Assembly (NCBI RefSeq): GCF_017868775.1
Contig: NZ_CP053381.1
Span: 744,001 to 808,000, forward strand
DNA length: 64,000 bases
Direction of reading: 5' to 3'
Source: Billgrantia sulfidoxydans
GTDB taxonomy: Bacteria; Pseudomonadota; Gammaproteobacteria; Pseudomonadales; Halomonadaceae
A program made the position numbers and the translations under genes. The notes below the pieces were generated by a model. That model worked only from the letters and a program-made list of their open reading frames with translations, did not search any database and was not told the origin of the DNA. Shown here one piece after another: positions 39,500 through 47,819 of the stretch; the stretch's first letter is position 1, and every line of letters starts with the position of its first letter.

Positions 39500-40219
39500 A
39501 TGGTTGAGCCGGATCTGTCACGCCTAGCCCGCACCATTGGCGACCCGACCCGCATGGGTATGCTCGCCTTGCTGATGGAAGGGCGGGCATTGACCGCCAA
39601 GGAGCTGGCCTACGGCTGCGGCGTGCAGCCGGGCACGGCGACTGAGCATCTCAAGCGACTGCAGTGCGATAGCCTGATCGAGTCGACGACCCAAGGGCGG
39701 CACAAGTACTACCGGCTGGCGTCGGCTGAAGTGGCGCATGCCGTCGAGGCGCTGATGGTGGTGGCCAAACCGATGAGAGTGGTGCCGCCCTGCAGGCGAC
39801 CGGCCGGCGCGCTGGGGGCTGCGCGATTCTGCTACGACCACCTGGCCGGGGAGTTGGGCACACGGCTGACGGCAGTACTGCTCGAAAGGGAGTACTTGGT
39901 CAAAAATGGCGAGGCCATGGACGTGACGGAGCGAGGCAAGGCCTGGTTTGCCGACTTCGGTATCGATGTCGCTACTCTGCGCAAGCGCCGTCGACGTTTC
40001 GCCTACCCCTGCCTCGACTGGAGCGAGCGGCGCGATCATCTTGGTGGTGCGTTGGGGGCCGCCATGACCGAGCGCATGCTGGAACTGGGCTGGATCGGCC
40101 GGCAGAAGCACTCGCGGGTGGTGAGCATCAGCGAGCTGGGACATCGGGCGCTGACGAGTGAGTTCGGGTTCGTGATCGATGCGTCGCCGACTGATCAAGC
40201 GGTCGCGATCTCGTCGTAA
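39500..40219 (+). CDS. ArsR-like winged-helix regulator with extended C-terminal domain
   Basis: A 239-residue protein. Residues about 5-85 are an ArsR-type winged helix ('LARTIGDPTRMGMLALLMEGRALTAKELAYGCGVQPGTATEHLKRLQCDSLIESTTQGRHKYYRL'). The remaining 150 residues form a second domain with 'LGAARFCYDHLAGELGTRLTAVLLEREYL' and 'RRRRFAYPCLDWSERRDHLGGALGAAMTERMLELGWIGR', seen in larger ArsR-family regulators beside ABM-domain genes. RBS AGGTGGAG is upstream. It is divergent from the P450/ABM genes and probably controls them. It overlaps the VOC gene by 25 bases tail to tail. Confidence 0.85.
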   Translation: MVEPDLSRLARTIGDPTRMGMLALLMEGRALTAKELAYGCGVQPGTATEHLKRLQCDSLIESTTQGRHKYYRLASAEVAHAVEALMVVAKPMRVVPPCRRPAGALGAARFCYDHLAGELGTRLTAVLLEREYLVKNGEAMDVTERGKAWFADFGIDVATLRKRRRRFAYPCLDWSERRDHLGGALGAAMTERMLELGWIGRQKHSRVVSISELGHRALTSEFGFVIDASPTDQAVAISS

Positions 40220-40614
40220 CCTCTGTTGAGGAATTGCACGAAACAAAAACCGTGGCCGAAAGGGTCGGCCATCAGCGCCAGCTTGCCCCAGCGATCGGTG
40301 ACGATGGGCTGCTCCTGGGTGGCGCCGGCGGCGATGGCGCGCTCCACTGCAGCCTCGATATCCTCCACCACCACGTCCAGATGTACCGGCGTCCAGTGAC
40401 GCGTGTAGTGGCGCTGCGCGCCGGGCACGGGCTCTCCTGCGGCATAGGCCGCTGAGCCGGTGGCCTTGGCCAGCAGGTAGATCGGCGCCGGGCCGCCGAT
40501 CAGTTCGGCACCGTCATCGCCGAAACGGCGGCCGACCTCGAGGCCAAAGGCGTGAACGTAGAAGTCGATTCCACGCTCCAGGTCGTCGACGTCCAGGTTG
40601 ACGAGAAAATCCAT
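40195..40614 (-). CDS. VOC-family protein (glyoxalase-like)
   Basis: A 139-residue VOC protein: 'MDFLVNLDVDDLERGIDFYVHAFGLEVGRRFGDDGAELI' and 'PIVTDRWGKLALMADPFGHGFCFVQF'. The central 'THHLDVVVEDIEAAVERAIAAGA'-type segment reads 'PVHLDVVVEDIEAAV', a potential metal histidine. ATG 40614 is preceded by GGAGGAGAG. It overlaps the ArsR-like gene end by 25 bases. Repeat R2 (40665-40697) lies upstream, in common with R1 before the other VOC gene, so the two may share a regulator. Confidence 0.87.
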   Translation of the reverse strand: MDFLVNLDVDDLERGIDFYVHAFGLEVGRRFGDDGAELIGGPAPIYLLAKATGSAAYAAGEPVPGAQRHYTRHWTPVHLDVVVEDIEAAVERAIAAGATQEQPIVTDRWGKLALMADPFGHGFCFVQFLNRGYDEIATA

Positions 40615-40915
40615 GCTCTCTCCTCCCAACGTGCCAGGTCGAACTGGCAGCCAAGGATTAAGCCCTACCCAGTGAGTAAGTGCTTACCGGGGCGGTGGCT
40701 GTGCCTGACAGGGTAGCAGTGCGTTTGAGGATAAGCCCTCACTCCGCTTATTGCCGCCAACAATCCTGATGCGCTGACGGTGCTATGCTGCGAATGTTGC
40801 GGAAATGCTTCGAAGCGTCGGGCCTGTTTTGAAAGCAAGAGACGGAGTGTGCCAGGCGGCTACCGGGCTCATCCTGAACTCACGGAAAACGCTGAGCCCA
40901 CCGTGGAGGTCCGCC
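40615..40915. other. 301-bp divergent intergenic region (VOC / ada)
   Basis: This gap between the divergent VOC and ada genes contains repeat R2 (40665-40697) and the RBS of both genes. I see no further gene: the short open frames here lack RBS and family resemblance. A classical Ada box was not recognised, although the sequence before ada (about 40740-40910) is where it would have to be. Confidence 0.6.
40665..40697. repeat. 33-bp intergenic repeat R2
   Basis: Second copy of the element at 37805-37837, 29 of 33 positions identical and same orientation. The core GTAAG-TG-CTTAC (40676-40687) keeps both half-sites, while the longer stem of R1 is partly lost (one mismatch, one wobble). It lies 51 bases upstream of the VOC gene start and about 220 bases upstream of ada. 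Confidence 0.6.
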
Positions 40916-42091
40916 ATGATCGAGACAACCAGCGACTCACTTGCTCCCTTCGATTCCGATGAGGCGAAATGGACGGCGGTGCTGGCCCGCGACACGTCGG
41001 CGGATGGCGCTTTCGTCTACGCGGTGCGTACCACCGGCATCTATTGCCGTCCCACCTGCCCGTCGCGCCGGCCACGCCGCGAGAACGCCGAATTCCATGC
41101 CGATGCGACGGTGGCGGAGCGAGCCGGCTACCGGCCTTGCCAGCGCTGCCGCCCTCAGGATGTCTCGTTGGCTCAGCATCATGCCGAGAGCGTCGCCCGC
41201 GCGTGTCGGCTCATCGAAGCCGCCGAGGATCTGCCTTCTCTCGACGAACTGGCACAGGCCGCGGGGTTGAGCCGCTTCCATTTTCACCGTGTGTTCAAGT
41301 CGGTCACTGGCCTCACGCCCAGGGCCTACGCCGTCGCCCGGCGGGCGGAGCGCGTACGCGAAGAACTCGCCAGTTGCGAAACGGTCACCGAGGCGATGTA
41401 CGAGGCGGGCTTCAACTCCAGCGGACGCTTCTATGCCGGTACCGATCGCATGCTCGGCATGACGCCCAAGCGTTACCGTTCAGGAGGGAAAGACATGGAG
41501 ATCCGCTTCGCCCTGGGGGAGTGCTCATTGGGCACCATACTAGTGGCGAGCAGCGAGAAGGGCATCTGCGCCATTTCCCTGGGCAGCGATCCGGAGCAAC
41601 TGCTGCAGGAGTTCCAGGATCGTTTCGCCAATGCCACCCTCATTCCCGGAGGGAAGGATTTCGATGCCTGGGTGGCCCAAGTGGTGGGTTTCGTCGAAGC
41701 GCCGGGCCTTGGGCTTTCGCTGCCGCTGGACATTCGTGGCACTGCCTTTCAGCAACGGGTCTGGCAGGCGCTGACCGAGATTCCCGTGGGCACCACGATC
41801 AGCTATGCAGAGTTGGCGGAACGTATCGGTTCTCCCAAGTCGGTGCGTGCCGTGGCCAGGGCCTGCGCCTCCAACCCCGTTGCGCTTGCCATTCCCTGCC
41901 ATCGGGTCGTACGCAGCGATGGGGCGCTTTCCGGGTATCGCTGGGGCGTGGAGAGAAAACGCACGCTGCTCGGGCGGGAGTCGGTTCAGCCCGACACGTC
42001 CCCGGGTGGCGCCACGAGCGGAGCCTCCTCCAGTGCCGAGGTGATCCCCGCCTGCGGAGTGCGCTCGAGAAAGGTCGATAGCACCACATAG
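40916..42091 (+). CDS. ada: Bifunctional Ada regulator / O6-methylguanine-DNA methyltransferase
   Basis: A 391-residue Ada protein with all three parts. The N-terminal zinc domain has C44, C48, C75 and C78 (acceptor probably C44 in 'GIYCRPTCPS'), an AraC-type HTH follows at about 95-190 ('LSRFHFHRVFKSVTGLTPRAYAVARRAERVREEL'), and the C-terminal methyltransferase carries the acceptor C328 in 'PVALAIPCHRVV'. It repairs methylphosphotriesters and O6-methylguanine and activates its own regulon. GGAGG (40905-40909) precedes ATG 40916. The C-terminus has about 34 extra residues that overlap the Lrp gene end by 106 bases. Confidence 0.95.
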   Translation: MIETTSDSLAPFDSDEAKWTAVLARDTSADGAFVYAVRTTGIYCRPTCPSRRPRRENAEFHADATVAERAGYRPCQRCRPQDVSLAQHHAESVARACRLIEAAEDLPSLDELAQAAGLSRFHFHRVFKSVTGLTPRAYAVARRAERVREELASCETVTEAMYEAGFNSSGRFYAGTDRMLGMTPKRYRSGGKDMEIRFALGECSLGTILVASSEKGICAISLGSDPEQLLQEFQDRFANATLIPGGKDFDAWVAQVVGFVEAPGLGLSLPLDIRGTAFQQRVWQALTEIPVGTTISYAELAERIGSPKSVRAVARACASNPVALAIPCHRVVRSDGALSGYRWGVERKRTLLGRESVQPDTSPGGATSGASSSAEVIPACGVRSRKVDSTT

Positions 42092-42540
42092 CTGCGCGTG
42101 GCTTTCACGCACGGCAGGGCATAGAGTCGGGCAAGCAGTCCCTCCAGCGCGCGACTGCTGGCGCAACGTACCTTGAGCAGCATGCAGGCGTCGCCAGCGA
42201 CCGAATGAATCTCCTCGACCTCAGGCAGCGCCGAGATCGCCAGCAGTTCCTTGGTCTTGCCCCATCCCGTGGAGTCGACATGCACGAAGGCGAGAAACGG
42301 CTTGCCGGTGGCGGGGCCATCCAGTACCGCCACCGTGCTGCGGATGCGACCCGACGCGCGCAGCCGCTTCACCCGTTCATGCACCGCCGGCGCCGAAAGG
42401 CCGGCGCGATGACCCAGCTCGGCATAGCTAAGCCCGGCATCCACGGCCAGCTCACCTAATATTTTTCGGTCGAAGGCGTCCAGGGGGCGGGGCTCCTGGC
42501 CCTTGTCCCGAACGGCTTCTGTATTTTCAAGGTTAGGCAT
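41986..42540 (-). CDS. Lrp/AsnC-family regulator
   Basis: A 184-residue Lrp-family protein. The HTH is at about 20-80 ('LDAFDRKILGELAVDAGLSYAELGHRAGLSAPAVHERVKRLRASGRI'), followed by an RAM/ACT-like domain ('PFLAFVHVDSTGWGKTKELLAISALPEVEEIHSVAGDACMLLKV'). The start at ATG 42540 gives an N-terminal extension of about 20 residues; ATG 42576 would intrude on the divergent MFS promoter. It is divergent from the MFS exporter, a common Lrp layout. Its last 106 bases overlap the ada 3' end. Confidence 0.88.
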   Translation of the reverse strand: MPNLENTEAVRDKGQEPRPLDAFDRKILGELAVDAGLSYAELGHRAGLSAPAVHERVKRLRASGRIRSTVAVLDGPATGKPFLAFVHVDSTGWGKTKELLAISALPEVEEIHSVAGDACMLLKVRCASSRALEGLLARLYALPCVKATRSYVVLSTFLERTPQAGITSALEEAPLVAPPGDVSG

Positions 42541-42607
42541 TTCTGCAATTGCTCCGAATGAGATTCCTTTCTTCAATACTAGTGACGAATTTCATCTGGA
42601 GCTAGCC

Positions 42608-43762
42608 GTGATCAGTCGCCGTCTGTTACTCCTGACCTCCGCCATCGCCGTGATCGGTGCCAACTCGCTGGCGCTGAGCCCCATTGCCGCCACGGTGGCG
42701 ACATCCTTTCCGGGGCGCAGCGCCGCCGACGTGGTAACGGCCGCGGCCCTCTATGGCCTGGCCACGGCATGCAGTGCGCTGCTGCTGGCGTCGCTGAGCG
42801 ATCGCATCGGTGCCGAGCGTGCCTTGGTGCGAGCGCTGCTCGGGCTGTCGGCTTCCCTGGGCGTCGCTGCGCTCTCGCCGGCACTGTGGACGCTGGTTGC
42901 TGCCCAGGCGCTGGCCGGCCTGGCGGCGGGCGTGGCGTTGCCGGCGATCTATACCCTCACCGCTCAGGTGGCCGAAAAGGGGCGCGAGAGCCAGACCTTG
43001 AGCTTCGTGCTGACGGGATGGACGCTGAGTCTGGTGGTCGGCGTCGGCCTGGCGGCGCTATTGGCCGACCTGCTGCACTGGCGTGCCGTCTTCTCTCTAT
43101 TGGCACTGGCTGCCATCGGGTTGGCACTGGGGGTTTCTCGCTGCCACGATTGGGGGGCGAGAACGGTCGGTGAGGCGCCGAGCTCCACCCTGAAGGCCCT
43201 GCGTATTCCCGGCATTCACTCGGTATTGCTGAACGTCGCGGCCTACATGACGGCGTTCTACGGCTTGTACACCTATCTTGGCCCGTACCTGGGTGAGGTG
43301 CTGCAACTCCCCGCATCCTTCGCGGGGCTGGCCATCGCCGTCTATGGACTGGGCTTTGGCGCCGCCGCGCCGTTGGGTCGGCTGGTCGACCGCTACGGCG
43401 CCACTGCTGCCGCTTGTGTGACCTTTGCCGGCCTGATGCTCGTCTACCTGGGCTTGATGGCGGCTGCCGCACTTCCGCCGGTACTGCTGGGGCTGTGTCT
43501 TGCCTGGGGCGTGGCCAATCATCTCGGCTTGAACCTGCTAATGCGCCAGCTTGCCGAGATCGATCCGGCGCAGCGGGGTGCCATCATGGGGCTGTATAGC
43601 GCCATCACGTATTTGTGCGTGTTTGCCGGCGCGCTGCTCTATCGGCCGCTCTTCACTCACTTCGGCTTTGCCGCCTGCGCCTGGGCCTCGGCAATGCTGG
43701 TGCTGCCGGCCCTGGGCTGGGCGCTGGGGCAGTGGCGCAGGAAACAGGCGGCATTGGAGTAG
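42608..43762 (+). CDS. MFS transporter, multidrug/sugar efflux type (DHA1)
   Basis: A 384-residue membrane protein with about 12 helices, starting at GTG 42608 with GGAG (42598-42601) upstream. 'ATSFPGRSAADVVTAAALYGLATACSALLLASLSDRIGAERALVRALLG' and 'LGRLVDRYGATAAACVTFAG' are typical DHA1 motifs (helix 2-3 loop 'SDRIG'). It is divergent from the Lrp regulator, probably its controller. A frameshifted VOC gene follows 29 bases later. Substrate unknown. Confidence 0.84.
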   Translation: MISRRLLLLTSAIAVIGANSLALSPIAATVATSFPGRSAADVVTAAALYGLATACSALLLASLSDRIGAERALVRALLGLSASLGVAALSPALWTLVAAQALAGLAAGVALPAIYTLTAQVAEKGRESQTLSFVLTGWTLSLVVGVGLAALLADLLHWRAVFSLLALAAIGLALGVSRCHDWGARTVGEAPSSTLKALRIPGIHSVLLNVAAYMTAFYGLYTYLGPYLGEVLQLPASFAGLAIAVYGLGFGAAAPLGRLVDRYGATAAACVTFAGLMLVYLGLMAAAALPPVLLGLCLAWGVANHLGLNLLMRQLAEIDPAQRGAIMGLYSAITYLCVFAGALLYRPLFTHFGFAACAWASAMLVLPALGWALGQWRRKQAALE

Positions 43763-43791
43763 CGAAGTCATTGACGGAAAGGAGCTTGAAA

Positions 43792-44194
43792 ATGATTGCC
43801 TACACCATGGTCGGAACCAGGAGCCTGGAGAGAGCGCTGAAGTTCTACGATCCACTTTTCGCTGAAATGGGCTGGGATGTCTGCTGGAAAGACGATTCCT
43901 GCATTTCCTATGGCAAAGAGAACGACCTCGACTTTCCCAGGTTTTTCGTCGGCTATCCCTTCGATGGTCAGGAAGCCGGAGTGGGGAATGGCACCATGAC
44001 GGCTTTCCAGTTCGCCGAACCGGAGCAGGTCGATAGTTATACCGAATCGCCATCGAGCACGGCGGCAGCGATGAAGGCGCTCCAGGCTACCGGCCTCAGT
44101 ATGGCGAAGGTTTTATGCGGCTTATGTTCGTGATCGCGATGGCAATAAACTGGCTTTTGTCGTTTACCCCGATGAGGTAGATGAAGGGAAATAA
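43792..44194 (+). pseudogene. VOC-family gene disrupted by two single-base deletions
   Basis: The frame from ATG 43792 (RBS AAAGGAG) starts as a normal VOC protein ('MIAYTMVGTRSLERALKFY', 'FFVGYPFDGQEAGVGNGTM') but runs out of frame. After about 44038 the family sequence continues one frame earlier ('RIAIEHGGSDEGAPGYRPQY'), and after about 44114 it continues one frame earlier again ('YAAYVRDRDGNKLAFVVYP'), ending at the natural TAA 44192-44194. Each change is explained by one missing base. The shifts may be real mutations or sequencing errors. The last 31 bases overlap the XRE gene end. Confidence 0.82.
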
Positions 44195-44967
44195 ACCACC
44201 ATCCTGAGATGCCGATGCTCGTCCACCAGTAGCGTGGTATGTTCGTACTTCTGCATAGTCGAGTCGGCGTCGAGAAGCGTGCCGATGCCGTAGCGATAGG
44301 CTTCATGATTGGGCTGCTCCCACCAGCGGCGAAAATCCGGCGACAGCTTGGCGAGCGCTTCTGTCAGCTCCTGCATAGCGGGGTCTTCGGGGGCGGCGGC
44401 CGAGTCGCAGCGGAACTGGGCCAGCAGGCGGGAGGCGTCCTGGCGCCAGTCGGGGAGGCGCCTGCGCAGCGCCGGGTCGGCGAACAGCAGGCGCATCATG
44501 TTGCGCTCACCGGGCTCCCTGTCGCTGAAGCCGAGCAGGACATCGGCGATGGCGTTCCAGGCGATGATGTCCCAGCGCAGGTTCATCACATAGGCGGGCC
44601 TTGGCATGTCGTCCATCAGCGTCTGCACCAGGGGCGGAATTTCCTGCCACTGGTAGGCCTCCACCGGCGGTGGGCGGCGATGGGCAAGCAGGAACAGGTG
44701 GCAGCATTCGGCGTCGTCGAGCTTGAGCGCCTTGGAGACTCGCAGCACGAAGCTCTCCGAGACGTTGATATCGCGCCCCTGCTCGAACCAGGTGTACCAG
44801 GTCAGTCCTACCCCGGCGAGGGTGGCCACCTCTTCGCGACGCAGCCCGGGGGTGCGGCGTCGGCCGGTGGAGGGCAGGCCGACGTCGGCCGGCGTCAGCT
44901 TGCTGCGATGATGGATCAGGAACTCGGTGAGTTCGCTGCGGGTTCTGTCGAGGCTGCGCCCGGTCAT
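44164..44967 (-). CDS. XRE-type regulator with MmyB-like ligand-binding domain, second copy
   Basis: A 267-residue protein with an N-terminal HTH ('STGRRRTPGLRREEVATLAGVGLTWYTWFEQGRDINVSESF', about 33-73) and a C-terminal MmyB-like domain ('RPAYVMNLRWDIIAWNAIADVLLGF', 'RYGIGTLLDADSTMQKYEHTTLLVD'). It resembles the regulator at 5262-6077. It is divergent from a DHA2-type efflux pump, with TTACCT-containing inverted repeats in the gap, so it probably represses that pump. GC content normal. Confidence 0.88.
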   Translation of the reverse strand: MTGRSLDRTRSELTEFLIHHRSKLTPADVGLPSTGRRRTPGLRREEVATLAGVGLTWYTWFEQGRDINVSESFVLRVSKALKLDDAECCHLFLLAHRRPPPVEAYQWQEIPPLVQTLMDDMPRPAYVMNLRWDIIAWNAIADVLLGFSDREPGERNMMRLLFADPALRRRLPDWRQDASRLLAQFRCDSAAAPEDPAMQELTEALAKLSPDFRRWWEQPNHEAYRYGIGTLLDADSTMQKYEHTTLLVDEHRHLRMVVYFPSSTSSG

Positions 44968-44981
44968 GGCAATACTCCAGG

Positions 44982-45008
44982 CAGTTACCTCTAGTAATAG
45001 GATAACTG
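44982..45008. promoter_or_regulatory. Inverted repeats between XRE regulator and DHA2 pump
   Basis: CAGTTA (44982-44987) and TAACTG (45003-45008) enclose TTAC-CTCTA-GTAA (44985-44997). The word TTACCT is shared with the palindrome at 6104-6136, where it is also upstream of an XRE/MmyB-like gene. This suggests that the two related repressors use similar operators. The arms here are shorter and less perfect. Confidence 0.45.
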
Positions 45009-45075
45009 GCTATATTGTAACCCTATCAAGATGCACCAAGACTACCATGCCAACCCTATGGAAAGGAGGCATGGC

Positions 45076-46656
45076 ATGGTTTCCCTCGATGAAGGTTCAC
45101 GTATCGCCCGGCAGCGTGCGGGTTTCAAGGAATGGGCCGGCCTGGCGGTGTTGGCGTTGCCTACCGTGCTGCTCGGTCTCGATGTCACCATTCTCTATCT
45201 GGCTTTGCCCGCCCTGGCGGCGGACCTGCAGCCGAGCAGTACCCAGGCGCTGTGGATCATGGATGCCTACGGCTTCATGATCGCGGGCTTTCTGATCACC
45301 ATGGGTAACCTGGGCGACCGCATCGGCCGTCGCCTGCTGCTGATGATCGGTGCCGTGGCCTTCGGCATCACCTCGGTGATCGCCGCCTACTCCACTAGCG
45401 CTGCCATGCTGATTGCCGCCCGAGCAGTGCTTGGCGTGGCCGGCGCGACGCTGATGCCATCGACCCTGGCGCTGATCAGCCACATGTTCGGTGACGTGCG
45501 TCAGCGCGCCCTGGCCATTGGTGTATGGGCCACCATGTTCGCCCTGGGCATGGCGCTGGGGCCGGTGGTGGGCGGCGTGCTGCTGGAGCGCTTCTGGTGG
45601 GGCTCGGCCTTCCTGGTGGCGGTGCCCGTGGTGGCCGTACTGCTGATCGCGGCGCCAATCCTGCTGCCGGAGTATCGTGCGAAGCGCAGTGGGCGGCTGG
45701 ATCTCACCAGCGTAGCGCTCTCGCTGGCGGCCGTGCTGCCGGCGGTCTACGGCATAAAGGAGCTCGCCAAGCTGGGGCTCGAGCCCGTTCCGCTGCTGGC
45801 CCTGGCGCTGGGTGTCTTGATGGCACTCGTTTTCGTGCGCCGCCAGCAGCATCTGGACGACCCACTGCTCGACATGCGGCTGTTCGGTAGCCGTACGTTC
45901 AGTGCCGCGCTGATCGTATTGCTAGTGGGGCTGGTCGGCGTGTCCGGCGTGATGCTGCTGGTGACCCAGTACCTGCAACTGGTGGCGGGGCTCACGCCGC
46001 TGGCGGCGGGGCTCTGGATGGGGCCGCCTGCGCTTGCGATGGTGCTGGCAGGCATCGTGGCGCCGCTGGTAGCTCGCCGCATTCGTCCCGGCTACGTGGT
46101 GGGCGCGGCCCTGGCACTCTCCACGCTGGGCTACTGGCTGCTGGCCGCCGTCGAGGTGGATGCCAATGGGGTCGGCATGGCGATTGCCGGATTCTCGCTG
46201 GTCTATCTCGGCCTGGGGACCATCGCTGCCCTGGGCACCGACCTGGTGGTGGGCGCGGCACCGGCGGAGAAGGCTGGCTCGGCCTCGGCCATGTCGGAGA
46301 TGGTGCAGGAGCTGGGCGTGGCGCCGGGTGTGGCCATGCTCGGCAGTCTGGCCACCTTCGTCTATCGCGCCCAGGTCAGCGCGACGATGGCCGATGGCGA
46401 AGCTGCCGAGGCGGCGGGCGTCGTGGAAGAGAGCCTGTGGGCCACCGTGTCGGCCGGCGAGCGCCTGCCCGCAGGCGTACTGCTGGAAGCCCAGCAAGCC
46501 TTCACCGCCGGGCTGAACGTGACCGCCACGGTGGGCGGCATTGCCATCCTGGCGCTGGCGGTGGTCTCCATCGTCAGCCTGCGCCATGTCGGCGCGATAG
46601 GTGAGAGCACACTCAGAGAATCCGCGGATGGGTGTGGCTCTTGTTCCACACTTTAG
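45076..46656 (+). CDS. DHA2-family MFS efflux pump (SmvA/QacA-like)
   Basis: A 526-residue protein with about 14 helices, characteristic of DHA2 drug:H+ antiporters. 'LPTVLLGLDVTILYLALPALAADLQPSSTQALWIMDAYGFMIAGFLITMGNLGDRIGRR' (D at the first helix, motif A 'GNLGDRIGRR') and 'LMPSTLALISHMF' match SmvA, which exports quaternary ammonium compounds and methyl viologen. AAGGAGG (45063-45069) is six bases before ATG 45076; ATG 45031 is an alternative. It is divergent from the XRE/MmyB-like repressor. Substrate is inferred. Confidence 0.88.
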   Translation: MVSLDEGSRIARQRAGFKEWAGLAVLALPTVLLGLDVTILYLALPALAADLQPSSTQALWIMDAYGFMIAGFLITMGNLGDRIGRRLLLMIGAVAFGITSVIAAYSTSAAMLIAARAVLGVAGATLMPSTLALISHMFGDVRQRALAIGVWATMFALGMALGPVVGGVLLERFWWGSAFLVAVPVVAVLLIAAPILLPEYRAKRSGRLDLTSVALSLAAVLPAVYGIKELAKLGLEPVPLLALALGVLMALVFVRRQQHLDDPLLDMRLFGSRTFSAALIVLLVGLVGVSGVMLLVTQYLQLVAGLTPLAAGLWMGPPALAMVLAGIVAPLVARRIRPGYVVGAALALSTLGYWLLAAVEVDANGVGMAIAGFSLVYLGLGTIAALGTDLVVGAAPAEKAGSASAMSEMVQELGVAPGVAMLGSLATFVYRAQVSATMADGEAAEAAGVVEESLWATVSAGERLPAGVLLEAQQAFTAGLNVTATVGGIAILALAVVSIVSLRHVGAIGESTLRESADGCGSCSTL

Positions 46657-46688
46657 TGGCCGCTTGGTCGAGCGATTCGAACAGGCCT

Positions 46689-47720
46689 TTATACGGGAGG
46701 TGGATTGCGCTCGGCGAACTGGCCATTCCAGTAAGGGTAGTAAGGATAAGGCGGCGTCACGCGGCTGGCTTCGTCGAGCCGCCTTGTCTGCTCCTCGTCG
46801 AGCCGCCATCCGCTGGCACCCAGGTTCTCGCGCAGTTGGGCTTCGTTGCGCGCACCGATCAGCACGCTGGAAACCGTGGGGCGGCCGAGCAGCCAGTTGA
46901 TGGCTACCTGCGGGATCGACTTGCCCGTCTCCTCGGCGATGCCGTCGAGCGCATCGACGATCCGGTACAGGCGTTCGTCGTCCACTGGGGGCGCGAAGCC
47001 GGCAGTTTCATGTAGCCGGCTGCGGTCGGGAAGCGCCTGACCGCGTCGAATCCTGCCGGTCAAACGCCCCCAGCCGAGCGGGCTCCAGACGATCGCTCCC
47101 AGGCCCTGGTCCTGCCCCAGCGGCATCAGCTCCCACTCGTAATCGCGCCCGACCAGCGAGTAGTAGGCCTGGTTGGCGACGAAGCGGGAGTAGCCGTAGC
47201 GTTCGGCCACCGCCTGGGACTTCATGATCTGCCAGCCGGAGAAGTTCGAGACGCCGAGGTAGCGCACCTTGCCGGCGCGCACCAGGTCGTCCAGCGTCGC
47301 CATCACGCTCTCCACCGGCGTCATCGCATCGAAGTGGTGAAGTTGAAGGATGTCGATATGGTCGGTATCGAGCCTCTTCAGCGCTTGGTCCGTCGCCTTG
47401 AGCAGATGGTGGCGAGAGGCGCCGACGTCATTCGGCTCGTCGCTCATGCGCAGCGTCAGTTTGGTGGAGAGAACGACGCGATCGCGCCTGCCCTTGATGG
47501 CGGCCCCGAGAATCGACTCGGACGCTCCCTCGGAGTAGACGTCGGCGGTATCGAACAGGTTGATTCCGGCGTCGAGACAGATATCGATGAGGCGGGTCGC
47601 CTCCTTGACATCGGTGTTGCCCCAGGCGCTGAACAGCGGCCCTTTGCCGCCGAAAGTTCCTGCGCCCAGCCCGAGTGACGAAACCTTGAAGCCCGATTGG
47701 CCAAGATAGCGATATTCCAT
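46689..47720 (-). CDS. Aldo/keto reductase
   Basis: A 343-residue AKR protein, TIM-barrel. The tetrad is visible in 'INLFDTADVYSEGASE' (Asp, Tyr), 'VVLSTKLTLR' (Lys) and 'HIDILQLHHFDAMTP' (His). 'MEYRYLGQSGFKVSSLGLGAGTFGG' is the N-terminal signature. It reduces carbonyls using NADPH. ATG 47720 has AGGAG upstream; 47774 would overlap the promoter of the LysR gene. It is divergent from the LysR gene at 47820, its likely regulator. Confidence 0.92.
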   Translation of the reverse strand: MEYRYLGQSGFKVSSLGLGAGTFGGKGPLFSAWGNTDVKEATRLIDICLDAGINLFDTADVYSEGASESILGAAIKGRRDRVVLSTKLTLRMSDEPNDVGASRHHLLKATDQALKRLDTDHIDILQLHHFDAMTPVESVMATLDDLVRAGKVRYLGVSNFSGWQIMKSQAVAERYGYSRFVANQAYYSLVGRDYEWELMPLGQDQGLGAIVWSPLGWGRLTGRIRRGQALPDRSRLHETAGFAPPVDDERLYRIVDALDGIAEETGKSIPQVAINWLLGRPTVSSVLIGARNEAQLRENLGASGWRLDEEQTRRLDEASRVTPPYPYYPYWNGQFAERNPPPV

Positions 47721-47819
47721 GGTTCGACTCCTGTCGGTGGATTGCCGAAGGAGCATAGAACGTTGCGCTTTCAAGATAACCGGCTTAAAACAATAGAGAC
47801 ATTCAACAAGACATTGATA

